DNA of 64,000 nucleotides from Balanoglossus misakiensis. Taxonomy: Eukaryota > Hemichordata. Of the stretch, positions 51,168-64,000 are shown one piece after another. Numbering within the stretch: position 1 is the first letter of the stretch; every line of letters starts with the position of its first letter. The notes under the pieces were generated by a model that was not told the origin of the DNA, did not search any database, and saw only the letters and a program-made list of their open reading frames with translations. The stretch lies in NCBI GenBank assembly GCA_040954595.2, contig CM082579.2, positions 11,222,001 to 11,286,000 of the forward strand. Reading direction: 5' to 3'. The position numbers and the translations under genes are program-made.

Positions 51168-53192
51168 AACTATCATTATAATAGAAATCACTCTGTTGGA
51201 ATATACGCTGAGAAATCATGCAACTTATATGAGTTATCAGAAATACGGTTGTATAACTTGAAACACATTAATAAGTAAATATATTGCGTCCAGTGAATAT
51301 TGAAAATTCCTCGTGGTCATTCTAGCGCAATAAAGAGTGATTAGAAATTCGTGTAATATTACTACAAGTTCAAATATTGTTTATATTGTTAATCAGATTT
51401 AGTCTCTCTCTTCACACACAGTGCTTTATTGTCAATTGCGCCGAGGCTGTTATTTGGTCCGCTGAAATAGCCACGAAAATCAGCACGGTGGCTGTAAAGA
51501 TGGAAGTTATGTATTGTCTAGATGTATTATTTCTTATGTGTATGCTGGCTAGTCTGAATAAAGTCGACGCTTTTTGTTATTTGTTACACAAAATGCCAGA
51601 GGCATAAATTAAATGGAACCACTCTCTAGCAACTTGGCATTTTATTATATACATGCACATGTCTCTTGTACTGTTCACCACTGCCTTGGGCCATCTTAGT
51701 AGCATTAATCTTGCATGACATAATAATAACAAAGCTTATCTAATCCAATTTGATCGGCCCCATAACGTCGCATTATTAGTGACATTTCTAGGTAAAGTGA
51801 CTCTGTCTCAGACAACGCTTTCAATTTTTTCTTTGTATCACATTAAAATGCATATGTGCGTTACATATAGACGGTTGTACGTGCATATGCATGACGTCCG
51901 TAATAATTCGCTACAACCACTGTTTGACTATATAACTAGGTATTGTCACTAAACTCAAATTTAAGTATTTCAACGTCATGAATATTCACAAGACGTGTTT
52001 TCCATAATTGCCATTAATCCGCTTTTCTTGGGCGTTGATGTTATCATGTAACGTAGTGAGTGAATATATTGACCTTTACTAAACTTGTTATCTTCACGCT
52101 TCTGCACCAAGTTTGCTAGTTTGTTGGAAGACTAACGTTTTGTATGTAAAAAAAGTACTGTAGTTTCGCGAGGTACTATCCGTTGTCGTGATATTTGGTT
52201 TTCCTTCCTGATTGGCGGCTGCATCTGTAATGTCCCTGTCTGTCACTGGTTTGCTTGAAACCTTGCTCAGTACTATTCCCTTAACCGCTAGTCTAATCAA
52301 CGTGCGATTTAGATTCTGCCAAGGAAAGCCTCTGCAGTTTTGGTCAGCACGGTTTGTATTATGATTAAAATGCAAATGTGCGTTACACAACCACTGTTTA
52401 TATAAGCAAAAATATTTGCTTTAGACTACCTGAATGATATACCTAATCAACAACTCTAAACTTTCAACAGCCCCCGTGAATACGGCAAATTACAGTAGTC
52501 TCCAACAAACATTATTGTTCACCTTCTTTTACAGAGGTATGAAGGTGTTTGCCTCCCCCATTTAACTGTGGGTTGCTTAACGAAACTAGTGTGTATAAAT
52601 TGATTTTTTTCCGGAACGGACCAACAAAATCGGCGTCGCTAATACACGGATATCGTTCTATAAGGCAGTCTACAGTGGATACATTGCATACAATTGCTGT
52701 TTTTCAATTAAACAATGAAATATGTATTTTCTTACAATCAAGTTTCTTTGAGAATCGTTAATTCAGGTAAAAAGAGCAATGTTTCCAAGAACAGCGCCAC
52801 CAAACGTAATGAAAAATAGAAACATGATTAACAGCAAACATGTCAACCAAATCCGATGGGACTTGGCAGCAATATGGCGGTACTGTGTGTAACATCCAGC
52901 GATCGCAACATTCAATCTTTCTTGATATATTTCAACGACGTTTGTATTTAGCTGGACAAGTTTTATGACTCAGTGCATGAGAGATGTGCAAATATTTCAA
53001 AAATTATTACAATACAAAGAGTTTGGTTTCAATGACATGCAAATCATTAGCGGATTTACATTTAAATAATTATTTGGCAATTAAATCATATCACCAGAAT
53101 TTCTTAGACCAAATGTGATGCCCTTTAAAAGTGTGTAATTATATCCACCTGGAGGCGTGGCAGAAAAACTGGCGTCATGACTGAAATAACTT

Positions 53193-53233
53193 ACACAAAC
53201 AAACAAACAGACAAACAGACAGACAGACAGACT
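53193..53233. repeat. (CAAA)n/(CAGA)n microsatellite
   Basis: Simple tetranucleotide run grading from ACAAACA to GACAGACA, intergenic. Confidence 0.9.
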
Positions 53234-56200
53234 CAGTATGACAGTAGATCCGTTGTGTGAACATGAGACCTAAAAGAACAATTACAGTGCAATTAACCAG
53301 CAACACTTACACGTCGTATCTGACCTCATATAGCAAGTGAGTCAATTAAAAAGGACGGAAACGTTAATTGGCATTGTTTTTCGATCGTAAGCCAAACGCG
53401 AAAAACCATGGTCGGATTTCTTTTACGGAGACTTGCCTTTTATAAAAGTGGGGGTTTCGTGTAATTTGAGAATTTTTCCTGTGCGTTTGTTACATTTCAC
53501 AATCAGTATATATTGCTGGTTTTGCTAGTGGAATTTTAGGACTGTTTTTCTACTGTCGTGGTAAAGCAATAGACGTAAAAATGACCGTACAAATCAATTC
53601 CGCCATCTATATTTCAATCACCTGATCGGAAACAGTCAAAGAAATCATAGAAGATTGGCGCAAACTTTTCATTGACAAGAAAATGACGCTTCTGGAGTGT
53701 AATCTCTCGAATTTCCGCCCCGATGAGCTGACCTCGATTGGAGTTATTTGCCGAGCTACTGATGAACGGAAAACCAGTCTTGCATGATCTTTGTACTTTT
53801 GCTGCGAGGGATATCTTTCAGTTACATACCTGTATATCTCCCATCAAATGGAGTAATGTTTGTTCGACTATTTCAGCCTAGTAAACTTGTAATTTAAGCA
53901 ATCGCAGTAAAATTGACAGATCGCGAAAGATGCACTGCTAATATTTCAAAATTGGAACCACTCAACGCCCTACAATGTACAGGTTTACACTATCTTGGAT
54001 GCATGTGCAATTTGTCTTAAACATCTACAATTCGTCGGAAACATAGGTAATCATTATAACATACTCTACATAAAAGTCACAATTAAAGGATTTAGTGCCA
54101 GTTATTCAAATGTTTCCATGGGTGCTATCCTTTTGCCATGCAGGAATTAGTTTGATATTTTCAGTGCAATACTGATTCATACATATTTTATGTGAGAATA
54201 GAATATTGTACAAATAGAAACACTCTAAATTAAATAGCTTTGTATTCCTTTACGTTTTTCGCTTGGCGTTGACCAAATTGTACTTTCTTCCTTGGTGTGT
54301 TTTAATTTTTTTCCAATGGCTAGTCCACAGTCATCCAAGCATGTACCTGTCATTCGCAATCTCCGATTTCAATACTCGTTAATGGCATCATTTATGTGAT
54401 TCTCATGATATTGTTGCTTCCATAAAGGAAAACTAGAAATCTAAACACAGAAGTATTAAATGTGTCTTTATTTTTGTGTCCTCGATTTCCCGGATATCGA
54501 ATGACCATTCCCTCTCTCCTCTTGGCGTTGATTAGTTTACATGTTTTATCAGGTTTCCCAATTTCCCTACTCTTCTGTCCTATAGACCAGATAACATCAA
54601 ATATAGCAAACTGGCGGGTACTAAGAACAATATATTTGTCATGAATGGGAAATGTAGATATAAACATGAAGAGAATCGAACAAAATGCGTTAAGGTCAAC
54701 AGACACTAACGCATGTTGTTGGCACAAACAAACATGAATGCAAGCTGCTCACCACTTCTTTGACAGACGATGAAGGTCGAGGTCCGACACGCACACCTTA
54801 GTCCTGTGTTCCGTGTCATTACAGAAGACTTTACAAAATCATGATAATAAAGGTAAAAACGATAGGTTAATGATATTGCTATGCGTAATTGGTTCCGAAT
54901 ATCACGAATGATCCATAAGTCATGTAACCGAATAACAACGATAGTATAAATCTAAAAGTTCACCATATATGATTTCGTGTTTAATTGACTTATTTTCATC
55001 ATTAGATGCTTAGTAGGAATATAATATAGACAAGAAAAATTGCGAAATTTTTATATGTCACTTGTAAATACTTCAATTATTACTGGAATTTTGAAAGGAA
55101 CGGAAAATAATAAGATCCTAGTCCAATTAGCATAAACGTCAAATATATACGTATCATTAGAGGTATTTCACTGACGTAGTATGATGAGAATCACAGAGAG
55201 TTTGGTTATTATATTTTAAGTATTGTTTAGGTGTTCTGTATGTATGTCGAAAACATGGTTCAATTTCTCTATAGAGTTTCAGTAATAGTCATGATTGAAA
55301 TATGTCGACAGTAAGGACATTTCAGCCTGAAACAAAATGGACAGTGGACATACATTATGAAAAAAACGTATAGAACATATAATTGGATTATGTTGTCTTT
55401 AAACCATACGCAGAAGATGAATATGTCTTTTTTTCATGACATGCTGTGCGAAAGGGGAATGTTTCATCTCTTCCAAGATGTTGGTCAATCGATAGTTTTC
55501 ACTTGGGATCCAAGTTTGAAACACTGAAGACATAGTTTAGGTTCTAATCAAGCTCTCATATCAGTCAACCAACCGCCATCTTGTCCGCGTTCTGATAGTG
55601 CAGTTCTGTTTTGCTCAGTGTGTTTATTTTCATTGGTGGTGTACAGGTGGTTTGCGACCAATCACCAATTTATCAATTTTAGCAGAGATGTTCTTGATCC
55701 ATTTACAGCGGGTCTACATAATTTACTGAACAACCCCATGAATTCCAAGGAAATGGCAATTATTAAATAATATTAAATGGTGCGAGAAAATCTCTTTTGT
55801 TTTTAGGTATGCCAGCTATTGACGATCACTGAAATGCGGTGCACATAACTGGCATTACATCAGGGTCAACAAGTTTAGAAAAACATATAAATGAAGATTT
55901 ACGCCTATAAAAGTATGTCGAGGCAAACAAGAGAACTGACATTGTCGTGAGAGCCTAAACGTGGGAGATCAAAATTTGCTCGTGTTGATTATATTATAAA
56001 ACCGGTTGGGTCTCACAAAATTGGTGCACCTCTTTCCCCATATATATTTTAATGAACTTACATCATGTGTAGATTAAGGCCTGTCGTTTGAATAACAGAG
56101 TAATACAAAAGGTTGAATATTTGTGATGCTTTGGTGAACACGTCTTGATCATTTGTTTTATCTCTGGGGGTGACGATGTCATAACCTGACTTTCGTCTGG

Positions 56201-59065
56201 TGAAAACAAAGTAAAGAACTTCCTTCTGTATATGTATGTAATTGGCCAAACGAAATGTATCCATAATTATTTCAGGAGAAGCTAGAAAAACGGCTATTTG
56301 AAATGCCGAACAAATAATCAAGATTTTAACATATGTCTTCGCTTGTAGAATAAATCTGCGTGTGTTTCTTTGTATGACTCTGGATCAGAAGATTCATTCC
56401 TATTCAGCTATTATCAATAAGCAGGCGAAAAATTAAGATGAGCGCCTGTTCTAAAACGTATCTTCAAGACAATGTTCGAATATGGGAAATGGCGCCAATT
56501 AACTTTCTAAAAATTACGGTTACATACAGGAGGAGCTCACGTTATACTTGGATATGCCAGACAACGCTCGTTTGGGGAATTGATAATTACCGAACATGAC
56601 GTCACTATGCTAATAAGGAGTCGACTGCGTATTCTGTTGACTTGTCTTGTTGGTTGGTCTATAACGTCTCTTTATTGAGATCTAATGTTTCCAATTACTC
56701 CGATTTCCGGTCGATGAACAGCCAATCAAAAGTTAAAATTTGCTGAGCACAGCCAAGAGATTGAAATGTTTGCAGAACGAAGAATTAGTCGCTGAAATGC
56801 TGACTTGTTAAAAGCTTCGAGAAAACTGTGCAAATAGTTGGCGGTCGTGATGTATATTCTGTCTCGAATAAACATCGGTTATCTCGATTTTCGCTACTAG
56901 CATACCTACAAGACTCGCCTGACGTTATACCTGAATGACGCTATATGCTGTGTGTAGTGTATTCATTTCCCATTTCCAATTTTCGCTAGGTTGATCGCGT
57001 AAAAAATTAAACCAATTTATCTAAGGTACGATTAAGTCCGTCATCATGACAAAAATAAACCAAATGTGATCACGATGTTCTGGAAAATGACCCTTCCATA
57101 ATCCCTGTAGTCGATTCACAGTTCAACATTTTTTACACAAATGATCTTGACAATGTGAGATTGAGAACTTCCTTCATGGGGTTTGCATGATAGGAGTGGT
57201 GTATCCACGGCTACAGAGAATAAAGGTAGACATCTGCTCAAATACACACCATCGTTACACATCTGTGTCAACGGAGCGAAGCTGGGTGATACCTATCGAA
57301 TTCATCTTCAAATCAGCTGAGTACCCTATTAAAAACAACGTTGTCTAAATGTCAACACGTGGAAGATTTTACAACCAATAGCATCTGTGCCAGCTGAACA
57401 ACAACTGCGTCACTTCAATTTTGCGTCCTTTTAGCAGAAACCCGTTGCGCGACCCGTGTTTTAACAATACAGATAAAATTTAAAATGAAGCTGTAAACCA
57501 AATAAATGTAAAGACAAGACTTCGTATTCGACATCCTTCATGGTGTCAGATCTACATCCTGAATAAATTAAACCTGTAGACCTCATTAGCTATAACTTGA
57601 AGTGAAGATGTATTCATTGATTTGGGTTTGAAGCATTGCGTGTGTACGATGTTCTCACGTCTTTATTTTGCGGTCGACTGGTTGTAAAAACGGCGTTTGA
57701 ATGCTGTCAAAGACACAGCCTCAATAAAACGTGCCACACGTCCATTTCCATCCAATTGAACGCCCTGTATTGATATCGCTCTCACATTTCTTTGAGGATT
57801 TAGTTTTTTTCGTATCCGAAACAGCTGTTTGATTCTAAAATTATTTTAAGACACAGCAACAGGGTATCCACCGTGACGGCGGACTCTGTTTATTCGTATA
57901 CTGTGAGTATACGTAATGACAAATATATTTGCATTGTTAACATTGCTGATATACTAGTGCGGTTTCTTAATCTTAAAACCGAAACAAACAAAAGGTTGAT
58001 GCATTTTGATGAAACAAATAATTTAGTATTGGCAGTTTTGAGGGCATCAGAAGGAATGGTTTATGGTAGAGAATCCAACCACGGCACTGTGAATAGACAT
58101 TTATCGATAGCAAAATATGTAAATGACTGAAAATTGGGGAGCTTCTGGGAGACGCGCAAAACGAATAATTTTCACGTCATTACAAAGAAGTTTCATTGTT
58201 GTATACGATATAATCAGCTATAATGTGGAACTGTAATGCGAATTTCATGTCCAATTATATCGCATAATTTATTCGGAAAAAAAGCATTGAAACATTCATA
58301 ATTTGGTACAATATATTAATGATAATAATAATGTACATCCTCATCAAACCTTATTTTCAAGCAGCCGAAAACCATCCCCCAAATTAGTGCGTCTCGCTTT
58401 CACAACTTAATGTATTTTCTTCGTTTTATTTAATTTAAAATACGAAATTTCAAACATAGGTCGTGATCAACTTATAGCAGTTACAACAATGTACGTCAAG
58501 TCACTGCAGTCGGTGACACATAGATGAGATCGAGCTGAAAATGTCACTTTGTCGAAGCCAAGTTTCTTTTCACAGGGCACAACCGGAAGTATTATTCTAT
58601 TTGCCAAATTGTGAGATCTTTTCTCAGGTAACAATCTTTCAATATAGAAAATTAGAAGACCTCCGGAAGTGACATCATTTTTGCTATTAATAGAATGTGA
58701 GGAGGCGCTTCTCACACACCCGATCAGCATGATCATCTGTTACCTTAACAACGTCACTTCGTCATCTTTATCTACAAGTGTGTACCGTCGTATTTGCTCA
58801 TATCGCAAAGTGGGTGTTATTCCCAATCCTCCATTCGCTGGGCGTTGTTGGCTGAACACATGCAGCGCCTACAAGATTGATTGACGAGTTTCCCTCCAAA
58901 GCATGTCAGCCGCCTCCATACTTTAAATCAGCTTGTCCTTTATAGTACTTTAGGCTCTTCACACGAGACACAAAGTTAGCTTGACTCCAGACAGACAGAG
59001 AACAGGAGCTGGTTTGCATTTTGTGCGAAAGAAGTCTATGTTCTACCTCTCTGAGTCTAGCAGAC

Positions 59066-59152
59066 ATGCTCCTGTTACCAGTGTTAGTTAGTGTTCTGGC
59101 GATCTGTTCGACTATAGCGACAAACAAGAACGGCGATAACATACCGAGTGAG
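59066..59152 (+). CDS. Candidate first coding exon with signal peptide, gene unknown
   Basis: The ATG at 59066 opens 29 codons that end exactly at a consensus GTAAGT donor (59153-59158), phase 0. The peptide starts MLLLPVLVSVLAIC, a strong hydrophobic signal-peptide core, followed by a likely cleavage zone around STIATN and a polar stretch KNGDNIPSE. About 100 nt upstream is a weak TATA-like TATAGTA (58941). The exon resembles the first exon of a secreted or membrane protein, but 29 residues do not identify a family. I found no convincing second exon before the right edge, so the gene probably has a long first intron and continues outside the window. Confidence 0.5.
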
Positions 59153-62100
59153 GTAAGTCTATTTTAGATCGTTTCATTCGCATTTGATTCGCATCCAACC
59201 AATGCTGTGATGTGCTAATATCGCCTTTTGAAACACTTCTGCCTTGAGCAATCTACAGTTCGAGAGCTGCTCGGTTCACACAGTTTGCGGCAATGAGAAT
59301 ACCCTGGGTCGTTATTTCTGAGCTATTCATGAACAACACACAAATTGATGGTAATATTGGAAGACCATGATATGGTATGAAAATCAGAAGCGCAATTATT
59401 TTAACAGTCTCTCGTGTAGTTGGGCAAAATTACACAACATGTCAAATTTTGAAATGTGAAGTTTTTTTTTGTAAATTGCAAATGGAAACATCATAGCCAA
59501 TTTTTTGCGAATTTCTACATCCTAACCATATCTTTTCATTGACGATAACGTAAGGAAACACCGGAGGTTAGGCCTATGCTAACAGTACGGAGGGAAAACG
59601 GTTACTTCGTTAAAAGAAAACTTTCGACTTCATTAATCCGTCTACATTTTCTTATGTGGTTTTTTGGTTGTCAGGAGATATCTTGGCGGTACCTGAGTAG
59701 TTCTCACGATTCCGTTTTATTTTCGGTCATTTCTGAGCGGCTAGTATACCTTTGAGTGACTAAATTGCCGGTTCCTCAGATTTCATGCATAGACTACAAA
59801 GAATTGACCGGCCTTTTTGAACGTTGCGCCAATTCAACATACAAGTTGTCTTCTGCTGGTTGGTTGGTTAATTCCATCAAAATTGAAATCGTGATAAATG
59901 ATACAGCCACCACATTGACTAATGACACCATCGCTTCAATTTTCCGACTGATCATGCGAGAGAATTTGGAATTCCGATAAATTATCAGGAATGGATTATT
60001 CCAGCTCAGAGATTCTCTCCAAAAAGTTAGATAAATGCATCGGTCCAGAAGTAGTCCCGCTGTTAATGACTTGAGGGTAGAAGCGGAGAGGCAGCACTTG
60101 ATATTATCGACAGTGCACTGCTTAATTGAACATCTATACCGCGGCAAAATTGGTGTGCAGAAAAATAAATGTTCCCGGGCTACATGAGAAAGAATTTCAT
60201 TCTTTTATTGTCCGACACACAGCTCTCCGTGAAAATAAAGTACTCATTTTTTGAATTTAATTTTTTTTGAGAATTTCGTGCTACGCGCAAACAGCGCCTG
60301 ACATCTGCTGTTATATTCATAACTTTGCATAATATTAGCATAATAAAAAGAAGACGTTCCAACACTGACTATCGCCTAAACGGAGTGCATGTATGAAATT
60401 GTAGTACTTGCAATCATCAAATGGACCACTTAACAGATAAAAGACGCACAACATGAGTCTTTTTGTTCATTGAAATAATGTCTCACATTTCCACTTCCCA
60501 AGTTGTTCAGGTGTTCGACGCTGCTTTTCTTCCAACTGTCAGCTCATAAGCGCATTAAGTTCACGATTTACTTTTTGCTCGTCCATTCCAAATATATCGG
60601 CTTGTTGTCAGATTTCCACGAGTATCCTCGGAACACACTAAATCATCTTAGGTTGGGGCACTCCGTTCTGGCGATTAACATTGATCAATTATCTTATCCT
60701 GTTCAGCGGCATTTTTATACGACAATGTCTTTTGAAACTAGCACATTTGGCGTAACGACAGACAGAACTTAGAAGCAACTTACTAAAGGATTTTCGCACA
60801 GTTGGCAGTGCACTTTACAACTATACCATCTTTCACATTTCTCCCGATAGTTTTCAAGCCCATCAACCGAGATGTTCAGCCTAATTTCCGTAATATTTAG
60901 CAACTGATACTAATTTTACGATTCTTTCTGTTGCTATTACAACGCTGACGATAACTTTATGTTTCAAATTTATTTGTGTAACCTAATTTTGTGGCAAGAA
61001 ATCTTTGAATCGACATTTTAGTAGTAATACATGCAGTGTTTAAAAGCATTGGTCAGCGATATTTTCACCGTGAAGTTAATTTTCACTTATTTGCTGTAAA
61101 CTCGCACCAATGGAAACATTGCACAGACGTCAATAATAATACCTGATACACGTCAATAGTTACACGTATATCACATCTATCATAATTTACAAGTTCAGTT
61201 TTCATTAAATACATGTACCTCTTGTACTCTTCCCTCTAATCGAACTTTATTCCATCGGAACTATGTTACAACGAAACAAATTTGAAGAAGAAACGATGTG
61301 ATAAGATGATAAGAATAGCAAACATGTGACTGCAGAAATGCCTCCCAGAAATTTGAAGTTCTTTTGCTCTATGGCGTCTTAAGATTTCTTAATTTCATTG
61401 TGTGAGAGCGATTGAATAGCTTACATTTTAGCACATCGTAGTAACAGGGCTGTTTTCTGCTTTCTTTTGAGATAACACGTGGCATCTCAATATACTTCTC
61501 AACAAAGATTAACACTCACATGAACTACCGCGGTAGTACTTTTGACACTTACCAGTATAACGTGGCAGAAAATGTTATGAATTCTGAGGTACGGTTGTGA
61601 AAAATTTACTCATGTAAAATGGTTTTACTGATGCATGGGCTTATCAGGAGTCAGTAAATGGAGAATTCTTTTAACTTTCTTTAAACAGAGATGTTTAATT
61701 TCGATACAGGAATGGCAATCTGAGATTAGAGGCAGCTCAAAATTAAGTAGCCATTGTATGTTTAAAGTAAGTTTATTTGCGAGAAGTATCTAGAATGTAT
61801 CCGTGATACTGTTTACAGATTTGAATTGTCTCGTTTAAGATTATCATCACATAATTTGAATATTGAACAGAGAAGAAGCATGGCATTCCTCGTGAACAAA
61901 GCTATGTTCATTTCAATCTTGTGATTCTGTAGAAGATGGGTTTCATTTTTTGTCTGTATGTCCACTTTACCATGACATCAATTAAATCACATTAGCTGTA
62001 ATGACGTCAGTATCGAGTAACGTATTAATGTAATCTTATCCGGCACGTTTGATGCCCGTCGCTCAAACATTTACTTGCTTTAGCTTAGCTCTAAAATTCT

Positions 62101-64000
62101 TAATAAAACAGGGACACATGAAATTACAATTTAAAAGACTCCGAAGACGGTGCATTTCAAATATATCAAGCTTATGGTCATTCATCAAGAATTTGCGTAT
62201 GCATCTGAACTAGATATAAACAGATAAATATTAGTTTTCGCTTGTAATTCCTATAATTATAGTTTTAGGAAACTATGGCGACGCTACTTGACGGATTGTT
62301 TAAAAAGTCCGAGTGAAATTAAATGCAGTGAAAGTAAATGTCAATAGATTTTCATAAGGTTTAATTTTCCTCACGTAGCAGCATATTCTCTTCAAACAAT
62401 TCGAAATCTAGCAATAGATTGCCAAAAGTTAATGAGCTGCTTATCAATGGAGTTTAACTATTTTACCAGTAATCGTCGTTCTCGATCGGAGAGGTACAGC
62501 GTAAGATTTAGTAACTACGGTTTGACAGAGAAAATATTCTACACCAGTTGCATTGTCTCGCATGTATACACAGTCATGTAATGCGGCTATTGAGAAGACA
62601 ATGTCTCCCGCATCGACACCGGAGTATTATATTAACAACAGCAGGGCAACATATCCGTATCGTTCGTTGAACATGCAATCCTGTGTTATTAATCACGCGT
62701 CTGGTACCATTCTTCAAAGCATGTTTCAAATTCAGTAACAGATTGGTGGACTTTTATTAACTAATTTAATTTCATGAAGGCGGAACTACACAAATAGAGC
62801 AATAATATATCATTGTTGGGCATGTATAGAATTTGCCGGAGCCAAATTAGGTTCACCAGTGTTAATATCACTAGCTTGGCATGGCTACTTGTAATGCCAG
62901 GATATAAACACTATAGTGTGAGCGTTTTGTGACGAACATACACGCTACATATTACTTTCATCGGGAGAAAATCGATAGCTGTATTATACAATACATGCAG
63001 TGTGATGGAGAAGAAAAAGCAAGTGATAATGGCAACATTGTTTTCACTTTTAATAACGTTTCTGGGTACTTCTTAAGCGGGTGACATATTACGGAACTCG
63101 TTGGTAAGAACTATATGACAAAAATCTCGCATGGATGAGCCGCAAGTGATATTTTATAAGTGCAATGCAAAATCTTTTCATTGATCGTTGTAACCACATC
63201 AGTGTCCCAATGGACTTCACAGGAGTTTCAATGCTAAAATGCGGTCCTCATCAGATATATACATTGCAGATTAGCCCAATAAATATTTTGTTGTGATAAC
63301 TTAGTAGTTGTTCCTTAGATATAGGATGTAGTTTATAGACATTGTGTCACTTTGCTGCATTTTTGCATAACGAATGTGTATTTGTACATAGCCCATTTAG
63401 GATTGTGGTCGATCTCTCTTCTGGTCACTCTAGAAATGTTCCCAGCAGAAGAACAATCACAAATCACGAGAAAAGATAAAATCATCATATGTAAACGAAG
63501 TCTGATAACAGATCAATGTCTTTCTTTGTAATATATACAGTATACACGTTATTAAAATGGGAACACGTGATGGAGAATCGTGGGAGATATTTAACCTGGC
63601 AAGAATATTGCGTTAGTATTCTTGAATGACATTTTCATTCGGTCCAATTACCGCCTGAAGGTGATGCTGCATGTCACATGTCACGATTCGTTTTAAGCCA
63701 TATTTCTCATCAAAAAGACAATGTAGCAACCTCCTCCACAAACCATACATTTTCATAATACTGAGTATCACACTTCATGTAGTTAGTTTACTTTAAAGCA
63801 GAAATAAAATTCACGTTAATAAAATAAAACAAAAAAGCAAATTTGGTTTATTTTTATTACCACGACAAAAAATTAACTTCAAGAGTTCATTTGCCATCAA
63901 CAAGTTAATTATCATTCGGAATGAGATATACGTACGTGAAAAAATGCGAATTTTTAGTTTTTCAGGACATTCTCTTATTCTAGGTTTTTAAATGATGAAA
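59153..64000. other. Region after the signal-peptide exon, probably intron
   Basis: 4.8 kb of unique sequence. If the exon at 59066 is real this is the start of its first intron. Open stretches at 59794-59955 (minus) and 62553-62738 (plus) have no recognisable domain. Nothing else seen. Confidence 0.5.

Larger units (their letters stand above)
49142..59065. other. Intergenic region left of the signal-peptide exon
   Basis: Mostly unique AT-rich sequence. Identified items are the TTTTA and CAGA microsatellites and the inverted-repeat block at 50768-51167. Reading frames up to about 110 codons occur but show no family signature or consistent splice pattern, except a weak minus-strand candidate ending at 56064. 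The last 200 bp are the likely 5' flank of the exon at 59066. Confidence 0.6.

Noticed and set aside
62553-62738. 61-residue plus-strand frame as second exon after 59152
   Set aside because: Starts after a possible CAG acceptor and has a protein-like look, but phase, family and splice support are lacking.

Overview
The window is animal nuclear DNA. Genes are split by many short-to-medium GT-AG introns, the sequence is AT-rich, and introns and spacers are full of short inverted-repeat elements (MITEs), a tRNA-derived SINE and a decayed LINE fragment. The three recognisable genes are conserved across animals: TMEM131, a Tec-family tyrosine kinase and Mediator subunit MED7. Repeat style and intron density fit a marine invertebrate, perhaps a non-vertebrate deuterostome, but the sequence alone does not fix the species.

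Layout. (1) 375-17716, minus strand: the N-terminal part of TMEM131, 21 coding exons whose phases all agree, giving about 867 residues; the gene runs off the left edge before its membrane segment and tail. (2) 17717-25642: spacer with the TMEM131 5' flank and several repeats. (3) 25643-40192, minus strand: a complete Tec-family kinase in 16 coding exons, 660 residues, with PH, Btk zinc motif, SH3, SH2 and kinase domains, all key residues present. (4) 40193-41830: the shared upstream region of the kinase gene and the divergent MED7 gene; it holds a probable MED7 5'UTR intron into which a 377-bp foldback element with a perfect 9-bp target-site duplication has inserted. (5) 41831-42517, plus strand: MED7 in one coding exon, 228 residues, with a poly(A) signal at 42963. 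(6) 42518-58900: about 16 kb with no recognisable gene, holding microsatellites, diverged repeats, a LINE reverse-transcriptase remnant and a large inverted-repeat block. (7) 59066-59152, plus strand: a good candidate first coding exon (signal peptide followed by a GTAAGT donor) of an unidentified secreted or membrane protein that continues to the right.

The genes do not form a pathway: TMEM131 helps collagen leave the ER, the Tec kinase relays phosphoinositide and receptor signals, and MED7 is part of the RNA polymerase II Mediator. The only arrangement with possible regulatory meaning is the head-to-head kinase/MED7 pair, with start codons about 1.6 kb apart.

I found no clearly new molecular system. 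The most unusual objects are mobile-element structures: the nested foldback with a 37-G run (41347-41741), a second TIR element with a perfect 9-bp duplication (26349-26814), a hAT-like MITE with an 8-bp duplication (3292-3479), four copies of a TTAA-flanked MITE that is almost one long palindrome, and a local duplication built around a 25-bp perfect inverted repeat (18831-19020).
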